From assembly GCA_003313425.1 (NCBI GenBank), contig NHZP01000003.1, positions 868,001 through 932,000 on the forward strand: 64,000 nt of DNA, written 5' to 3'. A program made the position numbers and the translations under genes. Shown here in pieces: positions 33,029 to 44,066 of the stretch (within the stretch, counting starts at the first letter, position 1; each line of letters opens with the position of its first letter). This DNA is from Pseudopyrenochaeta lycopersici. Lineage: Eukaryota; Ascomycota; Dothideomycetes; Pleosporales; Pseudopyrenochaetaceae. A model generated the notes under the pieces. That model searched no databases. It was given only the letters and a program-made list of their open reading frames with translations, and was not told where the DNA came from.

Positions 33029-34744
33029 ATGTCCCATTTTGATGCTGCTCCTCCAAATACACACGCTGGCGGCAATGACAATGCTCTTCGTACGAAGGGC
33101 AACGATCCGATGAACGAGCCTCCAACGTATGAGATCGCTGACGAGAGAATGAATATGGAGGAATATGCAAAGACTGTACCGAGATGGAAGCGCATCTGGC
33201 AACACAGTTTGACACAGATGCTGCTTCTCAGTGTTCAGGCATTCTGTGGCCCTGCTATGGCTGATGCCATTGCTGGTGAGTTTGTTAATTCTAGAGGTTG
33301 TTTGATCTGATCCAAACCAACATCGACCAGGCCTCGGTGGAGGAGGTCTCGCGACACCTCAAACATCCAACATCGCAACTGCCATCAACTACACTATGCT
33401 TGCTGTCTGCTGTGCTCTTGGGGGTCCCATTGTTAACAAGCTTGGTACTAAGTGGGCTTTGGTCATCGGTGCTTGTTCATTCCCGATCCGAGGTTCGTCA
33501 TACTACTGCAACAGCAAATTCGGTAATCAGTGGTACTTGATTCTTGGAGGTTTCTTTACTGGCATTGGCACGGGCACGTGGTACGTTGCGGAGTCGGGGA
33601 CGATCATGTCGCTTGCTCCATCGGGTTCTCGTGGAAAGTATTTAGCGCTATGGATTGTTGCTCGGAATCTTGGACAATTAGTTGGAGGTGCTATCAAGTA
33701 AGTCAATCTCAACTTCCATGCTTATATGGAAGATGCAGGTACTGATTGCCTTCAGTTTGTCAAAAAACCACACTAAAGGTGCGGTTGGAGGCGTGACTCC
33801 CGATACGTATGTCGCTTTCTTGATCATCGAGTGCATGGCTTTGCCATTTGCCTTCTTGATCTCGCCTCTCGAGCGGGTCGTTCGGTCAGATGGTACACGC
33901 ATTCTCGTTTCAGAAAAGTTGTCCACTAAGTCGGAGTTCAAACTCATCAAAGTCACTATGACTTCGAAACTTATCCTCCTTTCGGCTTTCTGGGCGATCT
34001 GGTCATTTTTCTACAGGTGAGCCAAACGTGATTGTGGCCAATCTCATTCAGCTGACCAGAGGAAGTGGCACATGGTCGACCTACCTTGGAACCTACTTTA
34101 GTGTTCGAGCTCGCGCGCTTTCATCTCTAGTCTCCCCATTCTTCTGCATCGTGGGCTGCTTCGGTCTCGGCTTCATCCTTGACATGAAGGGTGTTAGTCA
34201 GCGTCGCCGAGCCCAAATCGGCCTCTTCACCGTTGTCATCCTCAACCTCGGCGTTTACATTTGGTCCATCGCTATGCAAGTAAGGTTCAATAGCAAGAAC
34301 CCTGGCAAGATCGATTGGGATGACTCGCTCTATGGGCGGTCTTTCTTGCCATATTTCTTTGTTCAGACGACGGGTCCATTATCACAATCGTATATGTATT
34401 GGCTGCTGTCTTCATTCGCAACCGATGCTCAAGGTACGAGTATCCCACTTAAAAAACTCTGTAAGAATTGAAGCTAACTTTGTCCAGCAAACGTCCGTAA
34501 CGGTGCTGCCTTCCGCTGTCTTGAAGCTATCGGTCAAGCCATATCATACGGTATGAATACGCAGATCAAGACAAGTCCTTTGATTGGCTTCTGTGTGACC
34601 TTCGGCCTGATGGCACTGTCCATGAGTCCCATGCTGATGCTTGTCAATCAAACACCAGATCGCATCCCGGCCGACGTCATTGCTGAGGAACAGGAGTGTA
34701 AGGAAAATAAGATTGGCGCGGTTGAAGTTGAAACAAAGGCTTAG
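33029..34744 (+). CDS. UNC93-like major facilitator superfamily protein
   Basis: Membrane protein of the UNC93/DUF895 branch of the major facilitator superfamily, 501 residues with about 11-12 spans; the substrate is unknown. RWKRIWQHSLTQMLLLSVQAF, FCGPAMADAIAGLGGGGLAT, MLAVCCALGGPIVNKLGTKW and FFTGIGTGTWYVAESGTIM are typical of the fungal family. Exons are 33029-33275, 33331-33697, 33756-34016, 34060-34433 and 34488-34744; introns are 43-58 bases and all restore family sequence. The cytosolic tail is acidic. A TATAAAG lies 113 bases upstream. Shared upstream DNA with the fructosyl amino acid oxidase suggests possible co-expression, but that is inference. Confidence 0.85.
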
Positions 34745-35601
34745 CCCCTAATCAAAGGTAAATAATCGTATTCACATGTCAGTTTCATAAGAGATAACGT
34801 TACGAGTACTGTGGATATCCCTCACTTACACTGGGCTTGCTTAGATTTGTAAGCCCTTCGAATTACACAAAGAGTAGATCAAATCGTAATCATGCCCTAT
34901 TGAAATATTATGAAAAGCCCGAGGGCAATAATTTTGATATTTAACACATATCACGTGCAGGCGGCTATATTGCGTCGACATTGAGGAAGCATACAAACCC
35001 GGCCATAAGTGTTGCTGGCCTTGAACAGATTATGATTCGCAAGTACTCCGTATCTACGTTCTGCCACAGATTAGGGTCTAAGAAAGGCATCGAATCCATT
35101 CGTGGAAGCTTTTGATTAGTCAGGTGCAAACTTCCACCAGTGAATACTACTAGCTGACGTTGACGCTACCTTCGGTCTCCTGGTTGTAACTCACTCTTGA
35201 CAGTTTCGACCGGAACACCGAACGCCGCCTTCCATGCAATTCATCTAAATATATCGTTTTATATAAGCATTCTGATAGGAAGCATGGCAAAGCTTGTGAC
35301 CTGGATGAGGTCAGCACTATAAAAGCATGGACATTCGTAACACCGCACTTCCTCATAGGGAAAGGCTTCATGTACTACGTCAACCTTCTGTTTGGGTTGG
35401 TTAGAAGAGGCTGATGCATGAATCAAATGCTTCTAAAATCTTATAACAGTTTTCTAAGCCGAATAAATTCTCAACAGGATGGGACTGCCGGTGTCAATAT
35501 AAATGCTCGGCTGCGAATGCTTCGATTTACAATTCTCGTCCAGTTTACAGCATAACTTTTGAACGTTGTATCATAGCAGTCAGCTAGCTACCCACTTCAA
35601 A
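34745..35601. other. Intergenic region with promoter of the adenylation-domain gene
   Basis: About 860 bases, AT-rich. A TATAAAT box at 35498-35504 lies 98 bases before the next ATG. The minus-strand frame at 35150-35371 has no recognisable product. Confidence 0.5.
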
Positions 35602-37445
35602 ATGAATTCCATAACAGAGAACCAGCTCAAAAATCCGGCAGGTAAATTGCTTGTACACGCCATAGAGGAAAAAGCGCAATGGACGCCACATCATACTTAC
35701 ATTCGCTTTGCATCCGTAGGCTGGGAGAAAGACGGGTACAGTACTATTACTTGGGCCCAGTACGCACATGCCATCGACAGGGTGGCCTTTTGGCTAGATG
35801 AACAGATTGAGTGGGCAACGGACAGTGACACTATCGCATACGTTGGACCGAATGATCCTAGGTATGCCATACTTGTGCCAGCTTGTATCAAGGCGGGAAA
35901 AGTGGTTAGTTGCTCTGGCTAACGTTTGCTTCCACGTCACTAACAACGCTTTAAAGCTTTTGCTCCCAGATGGTCGAATGACCAAGACAGGATTGCAAGG
36001 ACTTTTGATGTCGACCAATTGCAAGACTTGGTTGTATGCTGAAGATGATCCGAGTGACCCATTGATTGGAGTTGACTCTGGACTGCAAATATATGCACTG
36101 CCATCATTGGAATGGATGCTCTGCAATAAAGGGCAAAAACGGTACCCGTACAATAAGACTTTCGAGCAAACTGCGTGGGACAAGATCTTAATTGTTCATA
36201 CTTCGGGCACTACTGGTTAGTAAAGCCATGTTGTCTAGGATATCCATAATAACAGATTCTAGGTATTCCAAAACCAATTTATCACACCAACGGAATGTGG
36301 AGCGTTCTCAACAACTACCAGACCCTGAGCCAAAGACACTGGCCTCGAGGTATAGCCTATGAAAGTTGGATGGGAAAGGCCGCTTTAAGTCCTTGTCCTC
36401 CGCAATGGGTAGCTGGTCTGCACACTATAATCATGTCGCCCGTTTTCATGGACTGCACATGTATCATGCTTCCCTCGAACGTTTCGAACCTATCTCCAAA
36501 TGTGTTCAAACAAATTATCCAAATGAACCAAGTCGATGGCCTCAAATGTCCGCCCCATACGATCGCTACACTGTATGACGATCCAGAATCTAAGGCCCTA
36601 CTCAGGTCACTCAAGTTTGTCGCATACCTTGGCGCACCTTTGGATCGCGCTATCGGTGATGATCTGTGCCAGTATACGCAATTGACTCCAATGATTGGCT
36701 CCACGGAGTCGGGGGATCAGCTCAGCTTACGGCCCGCTGACAGGAAGCTTTGGTATACACACGACTTTGTACCCGAGAACGGCCATAAAATGGCTCGTAT
36801 CGATGCAGATGGTGGTTCAGATGTCATTCACGAACTTGTCCTTGAGAGCCCAGAGGATGGCCAAACGAATGCTTTTCAGCTTGCGTTTTGGAACCCGGCA
36901 CATAAATACATAAAGCAAATTGAAACGAAAGAACTGTATACGCCTATTCAGGATATAGATGGTCGCACACGATGGGTTTTTTTAATGCGCAAGGATGATC
37001 TAACAAAGCTGAACTGGCTAGCCAAATTTCATGCTCAGGTAACAATTCTTTCTACGAACTACATATTACACACACACTAACTTCATACCTCAAGGATATC
37101 GAGAGTCGTATTCAGCAGCATGACGATGTACAGAGTGTCCTCGTTGGTGGGGAGGGTCGCCCAACACCCTACGTTATTGTCGAATTAAAGGAAGGCGTAT
37201 TGAGCACAAAGCAGGTACTTGACAAATTATACCGAGATGTGATTGCAGCAGATATAAATAATATCGATGAGATTCGGATACCGAAGGAGATGCTGTTGAT
37301 TGCGAAGAAGGAAAAGCCGTTCAAGCGCAACTTGAAGCAAGCCGTATCAAGGAAGGAAGTCGAGAAGGACTATTTGAAGGAGATTGAGCAGGCGTACTTG
37401 CAATTAGAGACTGCCAAGGCAGGCATAACCTTGCCAGACTGTTAG
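35602..37445 (+). CDS. Stand-alone adenylation-domain enzyme (ANL / NRPS-like A domain)
   Basis: ATP-dependent acyl- or aryl-adenylating enzyme of 562 residues; the substrate is unknown. The core has the A3 P-loop VHTSGTTGIPKPIYHTNG, an A5-like MIGSTESGD and an A10 region KKEKPFKRNLKQAV with the expected catalytic lysine. The ending KEVEKDYLKEIEQAY resembles the end of A domains in fungal adenylate-forming reductases. Those enzymes normally continue with a carrier and a reductase domain, which are absent here: the gene stops and about 330 gene-free bases follow. Exons are 35602-35904, 35957-36215, 36263-37038 and 37095-37445. It may act alone or load a carrier encoded elsewhere. The nearby oxidase and transporter do not make a recognised secondary-metabolite cluster. 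Confidence 0.78.
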
Positions 37446-37772
37446 TGTCAAGCTCAAATCACTTACCTTGCTTGTGACTTCAAATATTCCTCAACTTCCG
37501 TTGGTACCATGGCCAACTGCTGTGGTGTTTCTTCAAGTGTCATCAGCTATCGTTACCTCTAGAGCCTCATACAATATCGCATCCATGTCCACAGCGCTTT
37601 AGATCACTAGGATTCTTACCCAAAGTTCCACTCATCATCCGTTCGTTGTCATTACTATCTCTTCTCCCAAGCCCCCAGCTCATCTGTCAGCGGTTTTCAT
37701 ATCAGCATCGTTGAATATAAGCCGACACTTTTTATCGTGTTCCACATTCCATTCGTGGCAAAGAAGCAGAAT
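37446..37772. other. Short intergenic region
   Basis: About 330 bases between two plus-strand genes. No carrier-protein or reductase coding sequence is present here in any frame, which supports the stand-alone nature of the upstream adenylation enzyme. Confidence 0.55.
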
Positions 37773-38939
37773 ATGGCGATTCCAAAGAAGTGGAAGATAT
37801 TTGGGCCAATCTTTATCATCGCTCTACTGATTCTCGCCCTATACCTGTACTACAGTACCTCTTCCACTCGCCCCGCAATCCATTCAACATTTCGCAAAGC
37901 CTGGTCATTTTTCAGTACTCGGTATAGTCGAAAGTCCCTGAAGTCAAAGACACCAGGCGTTGGCTCCAGTGAGGCCCATGCAGCAGCAAGAGCTCAATTT
38001 TACGCTCAAAACTCTGAAAACGGCAGTGGCAGAATCAGCGTACTTTCCGAACTCACCGCCATCGACGATATAAACAGCGTAAGAAGCTTGCCACCAAGCG
38101 AGGATGGTACGCAGATTCCGTTGCCAGACCGGCTCTTCGAGGTCCCTCTAGTTGACTTGCATACCGCGAGGCAGTCATCATCAGTGAAGCTATTGCCGGA
38201 AGAACACCGCGAAAATTTCCACCAAAGCGCTGACAAATACCGACTGTGGGCCTCTGGGGTGATAAAAGCCTTATCTGAGCCAAAGCTGGCTAAGCTATCC
38301 GACCCTGAAGAAAAATGCTCATGCCATTCTGATGGGTTTCAAAGCGCAGTCTCAACTAGAGTTAGATCACCCGATCCTTCCAATTGCTCAAACAAGCCGA
38401 GATTTTCAGAAGCGTCCACTGCAGTGACTACGCATACCGGAACGAGAGTTGTGTCTCTGCAAAAGCCACTTCCAAATTCAGCCTTAAAAAGATTGAGCGT
38501 AATGAAATCTCCAAATAGAGCGGAGACTTGGTTCGAGGGGTCATCGGCCACAAGATTATCCAGGCGTGATTCTCCAGATCTGCCTAAAAACTTGGCACAA
38601 TTCAAAGGGACTTCAGCACGGCCTCTGGATGACGCAATAGAAAAAGCTTCTGTCAAGGGATATTCAGGTGAAGTTCCGGAGTTGCAAGACCTTGTCACGG
38701 GGAGAAGAAACGACCAGCCATCTAAGCCCTTCGAAGCGAGCAGCCTTGCCACTTCTTCTACACTCAACCAGATGGACAGCGAAGGCTCGCTCAGCGATCG
38801 CGACCCAACATTTTCCCCACGCCTAATATCATCTTGGAGGTCTACGGAGCATCCTTGGATTGTCGTGAATCACGGACCCCATATTACAGAGTACCCTAGA
38901 TTGATTGCAGAATGTCAGGACGAAGCTACAGGGAGGTAG
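37773..38939 (+). CDS. Hypothetical single-pass membrane protein, low complexity
   Basis: The function is not recognised. The 388-residue single exon begins with a short basic stretch and one hydrophobic segment (IFGPIFIIALLILALYLYY, about residues 10-28), then basic residues (RKAWSFFSTRYSRKSLKSK). This predicts a signal-anchor with most of the protein on one side of a membrane. The rest is Ser-, Pro- and charge-rich and looks disordered, with no recognised domain. ATG 37773 is the first in the frame; an in-frame GTG 36 bases upstream is not a eukaryotic start. The length of the open frame and the well-formed N-terminal anchor argue that it is real. Confidence 0.6.
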   Translation: MAIPKKWKIFGPIFIIALLILALYLYYSTSSTRPAIHSTFRKAWSFFSTRYSRKSLKSKTPGVGSSEAHAAARAQFYAQNSENGSGRISVLSELTAIDDINSVRSLPPSEDGTQIPLPDRLFEVPLVDLHTARQSSSVKLLPEEHRENFHQSADKYRLWASGVIKALSEPKLAKLSDPEEKCSCHSDGFQSAVSTRVRSPDPSNCSNKPRFSEASTAVTTHTGTRVVSLQKPLPNSALKRLSVMKSPNRAETWFEGSSATRLSRRDSPDLPKNLAQFKGTSARPLDDAIEKASVKGYSGEVPELQDLVTGRRNDQPSKPFEASSLATSSTLNQMDSEGSLSDRDPTFSPRLISSWRSTEHPWIVVNHGPHITEYPRLIAECQDEATGR

Positions 38940-38989
38940 TGCTTCCGACTGTCCATCTCATCCCCTGAAATGATCGAAGCACACAGCGT

Positions 38990-39478
38990 TCAACGACAAC
39001 AGTCTCGTAGAGATAGTAGCTTAGCTGGTATCCAACTGCAAGACTTTCGAGGGACCAAAAATAGAATTCTTTCACCTGAAGGACTTCTTGTTAGAGGCCT
39101 TCTTTCCGGACAACTTCTGGGGTCGTCGACATTCATTGGTGTTGACCCTCCGGCAGACACGGGACCGAGGCCAGGGGACTGTACCAGGTGATGCCAGTCA
39201 GGGTTATGGTGCCAGACAATATCAATCATGAGGCTAGAAAGTATGACATATGCTCTGTTACGCAATCTGGAAAATGGGTTGTCTACGGTTGAGACAAGGT
39301 TGTTGTGGTCCATGTTATTTTGGCCGTCCTTCTCTACCGCCTTTCTGACAAATATATGAAAGTCTTCCGGGAAATTTTGTTCAAGGTGCCTTGATCTGAT
39401 TGCCCGAGGAGAAAGTGAAGTGGTTTTGGGTGTAGTGAACAGTGCCCAATGTGGCTTCTGATATTTAGCCGCCGTCAT
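38990..39478 (-). CDS. Hypothetical protein, uncertain
   Basis: A single 162-residue open frame on the minus strand with an ATG at 39478, ending only about 50 bases from the convergent gene. No domain, signal peptide or membrane span is visible; it contains a stretch rich in Ser, Pro and Arg near the C-terminus. It could be a lineage-specific gene or a chance frame. I include it because it is the only sizeable frame in this gap. Confidence 0.25.
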   Translation of the reverse strand: MTAAKYQKPHWALFTTPKTTSLSPRAIRSRHLEQNFPEDFHIFVRKAVEKDGQNNMDHNNLVSTVDNPFSRLRNRAYVILSSLMIDIVWHHNPDWHHLVQSPGLGPVSAGGSTPMNVDDPRSCPERRPLTRSPSGERILFLVPRKSCSWIPAKLLSLRDCCR

Positions 39479-39607
39479 GTCCTAAAGAGGATGAATACGT
39501 CATGCCATACCACCCCATTTCTCCAGCCTCGTCTTGAGCACGATATATACACAAACCCAAAGATTTTAGTATTATAGCTTTCAGGTCTCGAAACCTGGTG
39601 TGACTCT

Positions 39608-41447
39608 ATGCAACAACGAACTAACCGCATTGATCGCGCTCGCCGGCTGACAATCGACTGGCAACGTTGGCCCGATACTCCCAGTCAACAGCAATGCTGT
39701 GCAAACGAAATGCAGGATCCAAGCATTATCAGCCGGCCTGATATTGAGGACGATGCGCTTATCGCTTGGGGATTAGGACAAAGCCAAGTGGCAAAGGGTC
39801 TCGATGTGAATGTGGATGTGCTTCATGGGGAGGGAACAAGTCTACGTAGGTATCATATTGCTTGGGCCAGCTCAAATGGCTAACAGTGACTGAGAATGGG
39901 AGCATCAAGTCAGTGATGACGAATTGGAGCGCATCATGCAGGTACGGGTTCATATTACAATACCAGAACTATTGCTCATGATTACTAGTCTCCACAAACG
40001 CATAGCAAAGAACGCTCACTCCGCATGTGGTATGTAGATAAGATCGTAATTTCCATAGCTCCCATAGACCGCGATGTATGAGGTCATTGCCAGATCCAAT
40101 TTTCTTCCTGATTGGGTAAGTTCATGGGTTTGAGCTAATTGGACATGCTCAGCTTCATCAACACGTTGAATACAAAAGCCAGTTGGCTTCCCGGCAATTT
40201 TGAAATACGACCTCATACTATCCATATCCTCCGCAAAGCTGGTCTATCGAAGGCGCTACTGGCTAATATTTATAACGAGCAGGGTTCCTGGGCCAAAATG
40301 GGAAACCAAAGATTCCTACACTACAATAACAACGGACAACTGACATCATTCGGTACGAAAAATCTCTAGTTGAAAGGCATGATCTAACTGTTCTTCCTAA
40401 GAAATATGCTATCAGTATCGGTGCGGCTGGGATACCGGTGTTAGCTTCATTCATTTTACTCGTACCCCGAGGCACAGCGTTTACTTCTGCATCAATTTCC
40501 CTGCTCTGGCTTTGACGAGACTGGAAACTGTTGTTAAAACTAACCCACGACTTGCTCATCGCGACTTCTTCCCTGATGCTTTGGTCGCCGATGATAGTTT
40601 AAAGCAGTGGCAGCACGAGATTGGCAATCGCCGAGTCGGGCTCGATAAACATGTACAGGACCATTTCCGATTATCACATCCATCCTCCAATAGCTAACGA
40701 GGCCTCGAAGGAGAAACAGTATGAAGATGGTGGCATCGACTTCAAATCGGCAACCACACAATTACATCGACTCGCGAGACATTGGCTTACATTGGGCCAA
40801 GATAGTATGGATTTTCAAGCACAACTGAACTTCCTGCGAGAGTCGTATATGAAATACATGAATACTTTGAGCTTACAGTCCGTTCCCTGGGAGGTAGATA
40901 AGACAGTAGATATGTCCGAGTCCTTTGCTATGCTCATATCGCAATGCGATAACTGCATTCGATGGACAAATGTTTATCATGGCAGAACAAACCTTCGCAT
41001 TGACCTTGTGAGTATATTGGTGGGGGTAGATTTTCCATTGAGAATAATAACTTTGAATACTAGATTTTTCACCTTGCAAACCAGCGGGAGTCGCGGACTA
41101 ATACTCAGATTGCGACTTCTACCGCTGAGGTTGCCCGACAGACGCAGCGCGATTCTGCATCCATGATTACTATCGCCGCCGTAACGATGTTATTCTTACC
41201 AGGCACGTTCATATCAGCTATCTTGAGTACGACCTTCTTTGACTATGGAGATGATGGGCTACATGTATCGGAGAAATGGTGGATTCTGCTCGCGACAACG
41301 ATACCGCTCACGATCGTTGTATTTGGGGTGTGGTTGGGATGGCGATATGTGAGGCTCAGAAGAGAACGGGTGGAATCCAACATCCAGACCCCCGGCAGAA
41401 GACCTGAAGAAAGCTTGTATGCCCCAATCGATCCAAGCGTCAAATAA
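39608..41447 (+). CDS. Fungal CorA-like membrane protein
   Basis: Member of a large fungal family with a CorA-like Mg2+-transporter C-terminus and a variable cytosolic N-terminus; the role is unknown. The conserved C-terminus has LANQRESRTNTQIATSTAEV, RDSASMITIAAVTMLFLPGT and FISAILSTTFFDYG, followed by a second membrane span WILLATTIPLTIVVFGVWLG. Upstream blocks are SWLPGNFEIRPHTIHILRKA, GSWAKMGNQ, EICYQYRCGWDTG and LHRLARHWLTLGQD. My model uses exons 39608-39845, 39895-39941, 39989-40029, 40153-40352, 40402-40652, 40711-41007 and 41064-41447 (485 residues). Junctions from 40353 on are well supported except the 40710 acceptor; the small exons 2 and 3 and the 123-base third intron are uncertain. 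The GMN selectivity motif of true CorA is not seen. Confidence 0.68.
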
Positions 41448-41817
41448 TTACCAATGATTATTCTGGGCTCTTCGTTGAGAGGTTGGTAGCATCGGGACGG
41501 AAGTAGCCAGGGATCCGTTCCGACCTCTCCTTTCTGCCCCACATCCAAGGCTACAACATTTCTCAACTTCTTATTCGTTTCGTTCTTTTTGGATCATTTA
41601 AAAATGTTCGAGAGTAACAACAAACTGTATCTTATTACGCGTCCACTGAGAGCTTTTGTCGGGGCGGATGTGTTTTTATAGCCGATGAGTAGTATCATAG
41701 AATATAAAATCTCCATTGGCAGACTACTTTGAGCTCTTCCATTCAGAATCTCACTCCTCACTCCCAAATCACATTCTCCTTCCAGTGGCTTCTGGTCCTA
41801 TATCACACTTTACCATC
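41448..41817. promoter_or_regulatory. Upstream region of the DJ-1/PfpI gene with TATA box
   Basis: About 370 bases. A TATAAAAT box at 41703-41710 lies about 110 bases before the ATG at 41818. No other gene is visible. Confidence 0.5.
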
Positions 41818-42566
41818 ATGTCTACGATCAGCGATACCATCAAGAAACCCCTTCGAATTGGCGTGCTTTACGAAGATACACAAATGACCGACCTCGCTGG
41901 TCTTGATCTCCTTGGAAACCTCACCCCCAAGACCATTGACATGATCTCCGAACTCTTGCCTGATGTTGCATCTTTCAAGCCGCACACTGTGCCAATGGAG
42001 TTCCTCTATATCTCCTCTTCCCTCGAATTGGCCATGACGACACCCGAGATGTTCGTCAAACCCACGCACACATATGAGACTGCTCCGCGTGATCTTGATA
42101 TCATATTGCTGGGTGGTCCGAACCCCATCACAGTCAAAGAAGAAAGCCTGACGTTCCTGCGTGAGGCTAGTAAGCGGACGAAAGTCATTCTGACCACCTG
42201 TACTGGTGGTATGTGGCTTGCGAGGTCTGGAGTGTTAGACGGAAAGAAGGCTACTACAAATAGGGTAATGTTGAGGGTTGCGAAGAAGTTCTTTCCGCAG
42301 GTAGAGTGGCTGGATCAACGCTGGGTTGTTGAAGATGGTCACTTCGAAGGCGCGCAACTTTGGACTGCTGGGGGAGCAGGCTGTGGTGAGTCCCATATCT
42401 GAACGTCAAAAATTGATGCTAATAACCCACAGGAATTGACATGTTCATCGAATATACTCACCAGAACTTCGATAAGAAGATGGTTGAAATGGGTTGTGCG
42501 GGTCTGGATTTTGACGTTCACGACCGTAGTCAATTCTACAAATCTCCGCCTCTGAGCCTTGGCTAA
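41818..42566 (+). CDS. DJ-1/PfpI family protein
   Basis: Class I glutamine-amidotransferase-like protein of 233 residues. Members include intracellular peptidases, glyoxalases, isonitrile hydratases and stress proteins; which activity applies here is unknown. The nucleophile elbow is VILTTCTGGMWLARSGVLDG with the reactive cysteine in TCTGG. DIILLGGPNP and AQLWTAGGAGCGIDMFIEY are further family blocks. Exons are 41818-42385 and 42433-42566 with a 47-base intron. ATG 41818 is the first in frame; the TTG at 41716 is not a start. A clear TATA box upstream suggests a regulated rather than housekeeping promoter. Confidence 0.82.
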
Positions 42567-44066
42567 GCTGGTATGGGTTGTAGATTGGACATTATATGAG
42601 TGATGTTTCACCAAGTAGGGCGCCGGATTGTGTAAAACTCGAATTCATTCCCACTCCTTAATCCTTGATCTCAAAGTCTTCCCATATCAGTGACAGCACG
42701 GATTTTTTCCATCCACAACACGCTCGGTAGTCTTAGATAATTGAGCATTCGATTTAAAGACACTTTCAAGCACTAGTCTTAAAATAAGCACGATTCACTA
42801 GCTATATCGCATTTAGGCCACTTCTCCACGCGTGATAGTGGTGAGTAGCGTTACAGTGTGACCAGGCTTTTACAAAGGGCATCCATGTTATGTGAAACCA
42901 GATAATTTCCAGGAAAGCATGTTCAACTACGATTCCAATATAAGGTCTGGAAGCTGAGCCCAATTCCATATTACTTGATCCGGTATTCCTTGACTTTCCA
43001 TCGTTAGTAACCTCGCGCCTGTTGGATACTACATTTCGAATGTCAAAACTCATGCTGACTTCATGACATAATAACCTGACCTGACCGCGGGCTCATAGTA
43101 ACTTCTCGTGTACAAAAAATTGAAACTTACGTGTCGATTCGGCCGTAAATGATTAGATCGAGATGCCTGACGACGTCCGCATAGAGGAGTATACAAAGAG
43201 AACCTCTCAGTATCCAGAATAACGCGACTTTCATGTTATGTCTGGTGATGCTATATGAAAATGAAGGCTCTCGGAGAGACGACTCGTACTCCTGAGCGTG
43301 GATACACTTAAGTCAACCACTCCAAACGCTTGACCCGTGATGAGAATGTCAATGGCGAAAGCGTGCTGGTGGGGTTCTTTGGTGGTAGGGTTATCTAATA
43401 ATTTGTGTGGCTATCTTATTGCTCAGTTCAATGCTTTTAAGTTAGCTTCTGCTGCCACTTCTTCTGCTGAGCTTACTTGGTAAATCTATCAAAACATAAG
43501 CATTATCATGAGTTATATTAAAAGGGTTCAAAACTTATCTAGGAAGAAAGAAATATGAAGAAAAGATTGGATTATATAGTGGTTGGGTTAGCTAAGTAGT
43601 GGCGGGCTCAACCTCCTAGTGCTGAGTTAAGCTTTTGGTGTGGTGGGATTGCCTACGACCACCTCCTTGACGAAGTGAGCTTTTGAGTAAAGCTTCTTAG
43701 AATAAAACCATGCGGCAAGTGGTATGGCGTTTGGGGGCTGAAGACAAGCAATATGTTGGAAAGATTTTATTAAGTACGTGCTGAGACTGGCGTAGACAGA
43801 CATGGTCTTGGCTATTGCGAAGGAAGCTGTCTTCTGGTGACAGGACGGGACACAGCGACGACTTTATTCCATCAGTTCCCCGTCTCTGAACTGCTGTACT
43901 CGAAGTTGTGATCCTCATCATCGTATTCTCCGAAAGCTATATACTTGGTGATCCAGCGAACAAAAATCGCCTATGCCAACAGAAGTCCTTGTCGGTGTAA
44001 TCGTACAAAGAGTTCCCAGGTCAAGATCCCCAGCCAGCCTCACCACCCATTACTCTGGTCACCATC
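42567..44066. other. AT-richer gene-free region, possible degenerate repeat
   Basis: About 1.5 kb between converging genes. From about 43370 to 43720 the sequence changes texture: it is rich in T, G and TA steps and poor in CpG, with recurring GGTGG/AGCTT-type words. This could be the remnant of a transposable element altered by repeat-induced point mutation. No terminal repeats or transposase fragment could be identified. Confidence 0.35.

Noticed and set aside
37446..37772. Looked for a carrier (PCP) or reductase domain downstream of the adenylation gene.
   Set aside because: No carrier-type serine motif or Rossmann motif is present in any frame.
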